DNA of 13,050 nt from Saksenaea vasiformis B4078 (Eukaryota > Mucoromycota > Mucoromycetes > Mucorales > Saksenaeaceae): positions 1 to 13,050 of the forward strand of contig JNDT01002045.1 in NCBI GenBank assembly GCA_000697055.1, in the 5' to 3' direction. This document shows, piece after piece, positions 10,171-13,050 of the stretch. Both the position numbers and the translations under genes were made by a program. How positions within the stretch are numbered: position 1 is the stretch's first letter; each line of letters starts with the position of its first letter. Below the pieces are notes generated by a model. It was not told where the DNA came from and ran no database searches. It worked only from the letters and a program-made list of their open reading frames with translations.

Positions 10171-12855
10171 TTACGAAGGACCCGTATTCGAAACGGAGAT
10201 ATTTGTTGACTTTGTGGGCCGAGAAAACACGCTAGGTCGCCAATGACCTCTCCAGATGCTGCTTGCTATGGCGAACATGTTTTTGCTTGCATTAACGTCA
10301 CGCTGTCACAGTGTCCTACAGTGTTTGCAGACCAGGACACCGTGGTGCGTGATGTTATCGGCCGTTTTGATTTTCTCTAATCCCTTCCTCATGCAGCTGT
10401 TACATACCTGTATCACAAGTTGAGTGCGCCAAACCAAAATATTACCAAAAGCAAACCTGAGAGGTGCAATATCCGTCCACTTTAATTGCTACAAGTTCGC
10501 CTCGTGTTTCTCGTCGTTTGATCATACGCCAACACCTTTTTACCACACCGCCGCGCTTTCCTTTATATCGGCGATCTTTTCCAAACATGGCGTCTCCAAA
10601 CACAATAAGCGGAATCTTTTCTGACTGTTGGAATTTCTGTGGCGTCCACTTTCGCGATCGTGTAATTCGCAGCGTGGATCGGACAGACGATGTATTTTGT
10701 CGAGGGATCCTATCGCTTTTCAGAAAAAGAGGAATATTATGCAAAATACATACCTCCCTCTTGATGTGTCCTCCTTGCGTCGTTTCCGTTTTCTCTGATA
10801 TTTGCGTAACTTCCTGTTTTTCTTCGTATTCTTTCGTCTTCTCCTGTTGTGCTTCTTGCCACCATTAACCAATACTTGACCAGCTCTTCTGAAGCTCTCT
10901 GCACGCCTTGATACCCCCGAAATCGCATTGAAGCCTTATCAAAGCCGTAGAAAGCGAAAAGTGGTTCCTTATGTTGCAAAATTTCATCGATCCGCTGACG
11001 AAACTGTTCTACTGAGTTTGTCTTCGCGCTCGTCAACTTGCTCTCGATTTCAGTTATACCAGCCGTATCTTTTAGCTTTTGCAACTGTTTGCGGCAGTGG
11101 GGCGAACCCGTGTTCTGGTAATATTCATTGCTGGAGCAACGACGAGTTTCATGTTCTATATTGCCGCAGCCATATGAGGCGGTAAACACTTGGTTGATTC
11201 CAGGGTCGACCGCGCAGACACGGTACCGCATGTCAACCTCCTCTGCAGAGAAGTCATCAAGACTAAGATCCACTGTCTGAAATTTTGGTTTTGCCTTCCT
11301 TGCAAATTGTAAGTCGACTGCAAACCCGTCGGTGAGAATTTGATTGGTAAACACGATACCTCGTTGTTGTGAATCCTTCCAATCTTCAAAACTAGATAGT
11401 ACAAAAGCCATTCAGCCATCTTCACAGTGAGTATAGAGGTATACCTTTGGAAACACAGCTTGTGAAAGTTAAATACTCGCCAAAACAAGGCGGCATTTTC
11501 ATCGTATGTTCTTGGACTCCTTTCTGAAACTAGAGCTGCCAATGTCCTGGCGTTAACTGTCACAAAGCGCCATTGCATGGAGGGTACGGGGCATAATGAG
11601 AACAGACGTGGTAAGTCCTTGGTCTCCTTTGTGGAGCGCTGATGTTCTATATTCTCCTGGCAATTGTGAGATTGTCTGTGGAGTTGCTGGCCGAACAACA
11701 AGAGGCTCTAACTCTTGACATATGCTTTCCACTAGATCATGAAGTTCAACAGAAACTTCACTGATCCACTGTGGCCAGATACGCTCGCCACCGGCAATAC
11801 GCTCGTAGATATACTCGGATGCGATTGCTTTGAGTTTTGCTTTTTCAAGATCCTGAACAACGCATCAAGATTAGCACTTTCTAGAATGACCTCATATCCA
11901 TACCTCCATTTCCTTGCTCAGTCTACGTTCTATATAAAAAGTGGCGTGTGTTTCAAAATTTTCCACGATATTGGTGCTATACGCGGTGGCTAAAGTCTTG
12001 CACATGGCCGAAAGGGAGCCGCTGTAACCGGAAGGTCGATCCGCCGAAAATTTTATTCCAGGATGCCGCGTGCAGAATGAAGTCCATCTCTCTGTAACGT
12101 CTTCTAGAAGATTTGGATTATCATTTGTGATCTGTGAATCCATGACAAGTTGCATAATGGAGCACCAAAACGATTGCGTAAAGACATAAGCAGGTACATC
12201 CTCATGTTCAATGATGTAGCTATTCACAAAGAGTTGTGAACGTACTACGACTTCACAAACAAACGTGCTTAGTCGCTTGATGCGATCCCGCAGTGGTTGC
12301 TTAAATTCTTCTTTGACAACATTGTCAAAAAGGAGCTTGCGTGTGAATCGTTCGCAATCGGAACCGAAGTTCATAGTTATTCTTTCATTCATGTTCATAG
12401 CATGATTTAGACATCTAGCTGATGCAGACGTTTTATGACCTGTCTGTCCGCACGACGCACAACCCCTTGGGCTCGGGGATTTGCTGTATCTCGCGCGCGT
12501 TGCTGGTGACCTCGGCGCTTAGGCATCGAAGTTTTGGCTTCTTCCTGAACCGATCGTTGGCGTTTTGTTGCAGCTACAAGGATACGTTACAAAAATTTGG
12601 ATAGATACTATATCTGTTATCACTAACCCTTTTTGTTTGCAGCACGATTAGGGCATATTCTACTTCTTCTGTCACGATGTCCTCTTTCGCCGCAACTTGA
12701 ACACACAACTAGATTGCAATCATATCAGTTTAACGCACATTATAATTAAAGACATACTTTGCTGCCGTTCTAGACTTTCTCTTTCCTGCTGTTCTTCAAC
12801 AAAGCGTAACTTCTCCTTTTTCTTTCGAAAAATGATCCTCTTCGGCGTATCGACG
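10171..12855 (-). pseudogene. Fanzor RNA-guided nuclease (TnpB relative), degraded
   Basis: Fanzors are eukaryotic TnpB homologues that use a guide RNA to cut DNA. Modelled exons: about 12855-12758, 12708-12628, 12573-11904, 11852-11445, 11391-10754, 10709-10457 and 10407-10171; introns 44-54 nt. In order I see a basic coiled stretch, two zinc knuckles (CSSCGERGHRDRRSRIC and CASCGQTGHKTSASARC), a helical region ending AYSTNIVENFE, VNARTLAALV, RuvC-I RVCAVDPGINQVFTASYG (Asp codon 11207-11205), IPLIVFGDAMFGKD, DGYCTSQVCNSC, CKHC, and RuvC-III RDVNASKNM (10302-10276). Breaks: frameshifts near 12465 (between the knuckles), 11610-11720 and 10870-10880, and TGA at 10308-10306 where a Trp is expected. 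The acidic RuvC residues survive, so decay looks recent. The true 5' end is unresolved and may lie outside the window. The last intron has an unusual donor, GTTTGC. Confidence 0.85.
12390..12708 (-). other. Paired zinc knuckles at the Fanzor N terminus
   Basis: Two modules with identical spacing, C-x2-C-x4-H-x7-C, lie on either side of a basic linker (PKRRGHQQRARD). The first is in exon 2 and the second in exon 3, after the first frameshift. Zinc knuckles bind single-stranded RNA or DNA, so a role in guide RNA or DNA binding is plausible but inferred. Confidence 0.7.
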
Positions 12856-13050
12856 AAAATGAAAACGCAATACAGGCAGAGCAACAAAAATAGTTCAAAT
12901 AACATTGCTGAAGATGAAGGAAGTGAAAAAGAAAAGCCAATAAATATTGTCTTTCTAGGGCCACTGAAAAGGGAGATTGACAACATTTAAAATCGTCCAA
13001 GATAAGCATCTGGGCAGCAGTAGGAGATCCCCAACGGAAGCAAAGTACCC
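12856..13050. other. Unresolved right edge
   Basis: Upstream of the basic segment of the Fanzor the minus strand is T-rich and stays open to an ATG at 12986. Its translation (for example LLLCLYCVFIFV) is hydrophobic and unlike a nuclease N terminus, so I read it as intron or leader. Further Fanzor exons or the left end of the element may lie beyond 13050. I see no terminal repeat. Confidence 0.4.

Noticed and set aside
10464..10868. Plus-strand frame of 134 codons
   Set aside because: It is antisense to the Fanzor RuvC and zinc-ribbon exons and has low-complexity Ser/Cys/Phe content.
12720..12986. Start of the Fanzor at the ATG at 12986
   Set aside because: The first 45 or so residues would be hydrophobic and T-rich in origin, unlike Fanzor N termini. 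Intron or leader is more likely.

Overview
The window is eukaryotic nuclear DNA, most likely from an early-diverging fungus (Mucoromycota, Mucorales-like). All three genes lie on the minus strand and are cut by many short GT-AG introns (about 40-68 nt), several with CTNAY-type branch points. A Fanzor-type TnpB relative, an INTS10-like Integrator subunit and a long Sel1-repeat protein together fit such a fungus. The lineage call is an inference; no rRNA or other marker is present.

Layout, in the direction of transcription (right to left). (1) About 12855 to 10171: a decayed Fanzor gene, an RNA-guided nuclease of the TnpB family. It has paired N-terminal zinc knuckles, a helical N-terminal region, RuvC segments and a C-terminal zinc ribbon. 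Six introns can be placed. It is broken by three apparent frameshifts and one in-frame TGA just before the last RuvC motif. (2) 10031 to 6279: a 14-exon gene whose modelled 1021-residue product resembles Integrator subunit 10. Its 5' end lies about 140 bp from the Fanzor stop, and a plausible leader intron (10151-10097) would put its first leader exon inside the Fanzor tail. An inverted repeat with arms of about 26 nt flanks its first coding intron. (3) 6278 to 5041: about 1.2 kb with no gene that I can support. (4) 5040 to beyond base 1: a 10-exon gene with at least 1522 codons. It encodes two related MACPF-like segments, a beta-rich stretch between them, and then at least 17 complete Sel1 repeats plus one cut by the window edge.

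The exon models were worked out by hand from splice consensus, reading-phase continuity and family resemblance. Both intact genes keep frame across all their joins (9 and 13 introns), while the Fanzor gene does not, which argues that its breaks are real decay. The three genes do not form an obvious pathway. INTS10 is a housekeeping subunit of a transcription-termination/RNA-processing complex, the Fanzor is a mobile-element relic beside its promoter, and the MACPF-Sel1 protein has no known role.
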